This document shows positions 22,987 to 64,000 of a stretch of DNA of 64,000 nucleotides, in pieces. The notes beneath the pieces were generated by a model, which was given only the letters and a program-made list of their open reading frames with translations, searched no databases and was not told where the DNA came from. Every line of letters starts with the position of its first letter. Position 1 is the first letter of the stretch. A program made the translations under genes and the position numbers. Source of the DNA: Arctopsyche grandis (taxonomy: Eukaryota; Arthropoda; Insecta; Trichoptera; Hydropsychidae); the NCBI RefSeq assembly GCF_051622035.1, contig NC_135360.1, positions 13,320,001-13,384,000 on the forward strand, written 5' to 3'.

Positions 22987-23156
22987 GGTAAACGGATTAT
23001 TTCGTACATTGCGATCGCGCGCACGACAATCGTTGCTACGAAAATCGCGAATATCGAATAATCTGGACCTCGAATTCTCGTTAGTATTATAGGATGGATG
23101 GAATCATTGGGTTCCAGACGTTTGCAAGATCGCTTTTTGCGGAATAATCGCCCAAC
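22987..23156 (+). mobile_element. Degenerate foldback MITE related to 44050-44232
   Basis: Begins cggtaaacggattatttcg like the copy at 44050, then has gaaaatcgcgaatatcgaat and cgaattctcgttagtat. The right arm (gcggaataatcgccc) is diverged. No TSD. Confidence 0.6.
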
Positions 23157-24299
23157 TATTAGTTATATAGTAACTTAGTTCTCGTTTGTTAATGTTTTAG
23201 TTTATTTGTGTAACTCGAATTAATAATTTATAATTTTTTGAAATGGACAAAGCTTTATTAAATTTCAGTCATTCCGGCGTAAATTTTACTCAACATAATA
23301 CATAAATGCAACATCTTTGATTTTATCAACAATATGTATTGACAATTCATTTTTCTGTATATTTTAGTATGCTTCTTCGAATTGAGTAATTTGCATTGAT
23401 GTATAATACACATAGATGGGCCCTGACGTTTTTTTTTTTGGTCGGAGATCTTGTCTTCACTAACTGAGGGGTGCGGGGGGTTTAACTAGCGGGGAAGTTG
23501 GGGAAAAAATGGTTTTTTTCCCTACGACGCCGTGGTACCTACCTGCCTACTAAGAGAAAGTGTGCATGCGCCATGTATTTTGCATGCGCCAAAAGGGAGA
23601 CCAGTATAAGTGAGGGCGGATCTAGTGTATTATACATCAATGGTAATTTGATTAAAAATTATGCTAGGTCACTTTTCATGTTTGTTAAAAAAAAACTTGC
23701 ACAAAGAAATGCATGGATGGCAGTAGTGAATATTTACAAGTTTATTCAATATATGAATGTGCATTTATCAATAATTATTTATTTGTTCGAAATTGACATA
23801 TTGATAAGTTTCTAGAATAGAATTCCATTAAGATTTTAAATTCTTAAACGTTTAAAGAAGAATTTTGACTAAAATTTAGACCATTTCCAACATTAATATT
23901 GGAGGAAAGGAATGAAATATGACCGTGTGGTTTGTTGAACGACTATTTAATATTACGTTCAAGAAGCAAGTAAGGTGGTAGCCACCAACATGGCCAAATC
24001 GGTCCCAACTCACAGGATGGCGACTAATATAATTTAATAAGAATATAATTTTAAAATGCATACGTTTGGACGTTTAATGCGCTCGTAGGTATACTTACAT
24101 AAATCAAATAAAAAATTAGCAATTTGAGAATACATAAAATTCGAAATTATTCGAAAATTTTTGATTTGTTTCTTATAATAATGTTTGTAGTTGAAGCATA
24201 TGAACGTATGTTGAACGTTCGCCACCGACCGAACATCGGATTTAAGCGATTAGACAATTTTCGAACCAACTCGTATCGATTTCGTTTCGAGTGCGATAT
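23157..24299. other. Spacer upstream of scrib
   Basis: Contains a G-rich patch at 23460-23510 and otherwise AT-rich sequence. Open frames of 105 aa (23498-23815) and shorter have no recognisable features. Confidence 0.4.
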
Positions 24300-63499
<39,200 letters not shown>

Positions 63500-63534
63500 G
63501 TAAGCTATTTATTAATTACATACTTTTACTCAGA

Positions 63535-63600
63535 GCTGTAACTAGGGTAGTGCAAACATGCTACTAGAAATCCCCCCCACTTATTATTTATTTATCAATT
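63535..63600. mobile_element. Possible hAT-type end fragment
   Basis: cagagctgtaactagggtag followed by a C-run resembles hAT-type termini; no partner end was found. Confidence 0.25.
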
Positions 63601-63716
63601 TTTTATTCACATTTTTCGAATATGTTCATTAAGTAAAATATATCAAAATTACCGTTTTCTCATTTAATACACTAACAAACAAATTAAAGTTCAAAATATT
63701 GTCATTTTCTTAAATA

Positions 63717-64000
63717 ACAGTTGGGCTGAAAAGTTCGTAGGCTAGCATAGAAAAAATCTTTTTTTTTGTTAGAATTTGATTTTATTATTCAATATAGTTG
63801 CCTTCGAGGGCGATACAACGATTATAGCGGTCATACAATTTTTCGATACCATTTTTGTAGTACGATTTGTCTTTAGCCTCAAAATAGGCTTCAGTTTCGG
63901 CGATTACCTCTTCATCGGCGCAAAATTTCTGTCCAGCGAGCATCCTCTTGAGGTCTGAGAACAGGAAAAAGTCGCTGGGGGCCAGATCTGGAGAATACGG
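63717..64000 (-). mobile_element. mariner element, 3' part of transposase and terminal repeat (truncated by window edge)
   Basis: The minus-strand frame 64000-63785 encodes 71 residues plus stop, beginning PYSPDLAPSDFFLF. The Asp of SPDLAPSD is the third catalytic residue of mariner D,D34D transposases. The tail (KNGIEKLYDRYNRCIALEGNYIE) is the usual mariner C-terminus. The terminal repeat lies at about 63717-63750 (gttgggctgaaaagttcgta), with a TA at 63715-63716 as likely target site. This part has no stop or frameshift, so the copy may be young. It sits antisense in a scrib intron. Confidence 0.9.

Overview
This is 64 kb of AT-rich eukaryotic nuclear DNA, almost certainly from an insect. 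The genes have GT-AG introns, the proteins are animal families (Scribble, Testin, prefoldin 6, Prp18, P5C reductase, a calexcitin-like EF-hand protein), and the spacer is full of acatatgtatgt-type microsatellites, Helitrons, hAT and PIF/Harbinger elements, tRNA-derived SINEs and a mariner. The order of insect cannot be told from sequence alone. Operons, ribosome-binding sites and CRISPR do not apply.

Layout. 1-2571: 3' end of an EF-hand gene (calexcitin/sarcoplasmic calcium-binding family, + strand). 3212-5138: two Helitron-type elements 10 bp apart; the first carries about 1.3 kb of GC-rich hairpin minisatellite. 5821-8275 (-): complete five-exon Testin gene (PET plus three LIM domains). 10015-10395 (+): single-exon prefoldin subunit 6. 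11040-11327 (-): two-exon gene for a 71-aa membrane protein whose exons are too short for simple ORF listing. 11.7-19 kb: gene-poor, with a foldback element, an SINE split by a MITE, and a hAT inside a hAT. 19123-20658 (+): complete seven-exon Prp18. 20948-22205 (-): complete five-exon pyrroline-5-carboxylate reductase, tail to tail with Prp18. 24719 to the right edge (+): the first 14 coding exons of scribble (scrib), with introns of 11.3 and 18.0 kb; the PDZ part lies beyond the window. A candidate alternative terminal exon pair sits at 59265-60309.

Exon models were built by hand from reading frame, protein-family continuity and splice consensus. The frames and phases close exactly: Prp18 342 aa, P5CR 279 aa, Testin 706 aa, scrib 728 or more codons. 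The genes are unrelated housekeeping or cell-polarity functions and share no pathway.

The most informative non-genic content is the transposon stratigraphy. Many elements are delimited to the base by target-site duplications (TSDs) and several are nested: Helitron and CACTA-like insert inside one hAT, SINE inside another hAT, MITE inside an SINE, hAT inside a Harbinger MITE, hAT inside a hAT. The items most worth following up are the hairpin minisatellite cargo of the large Helitron, the possible PDZ-less Scribble isoform, and the small membrane-protein gene.
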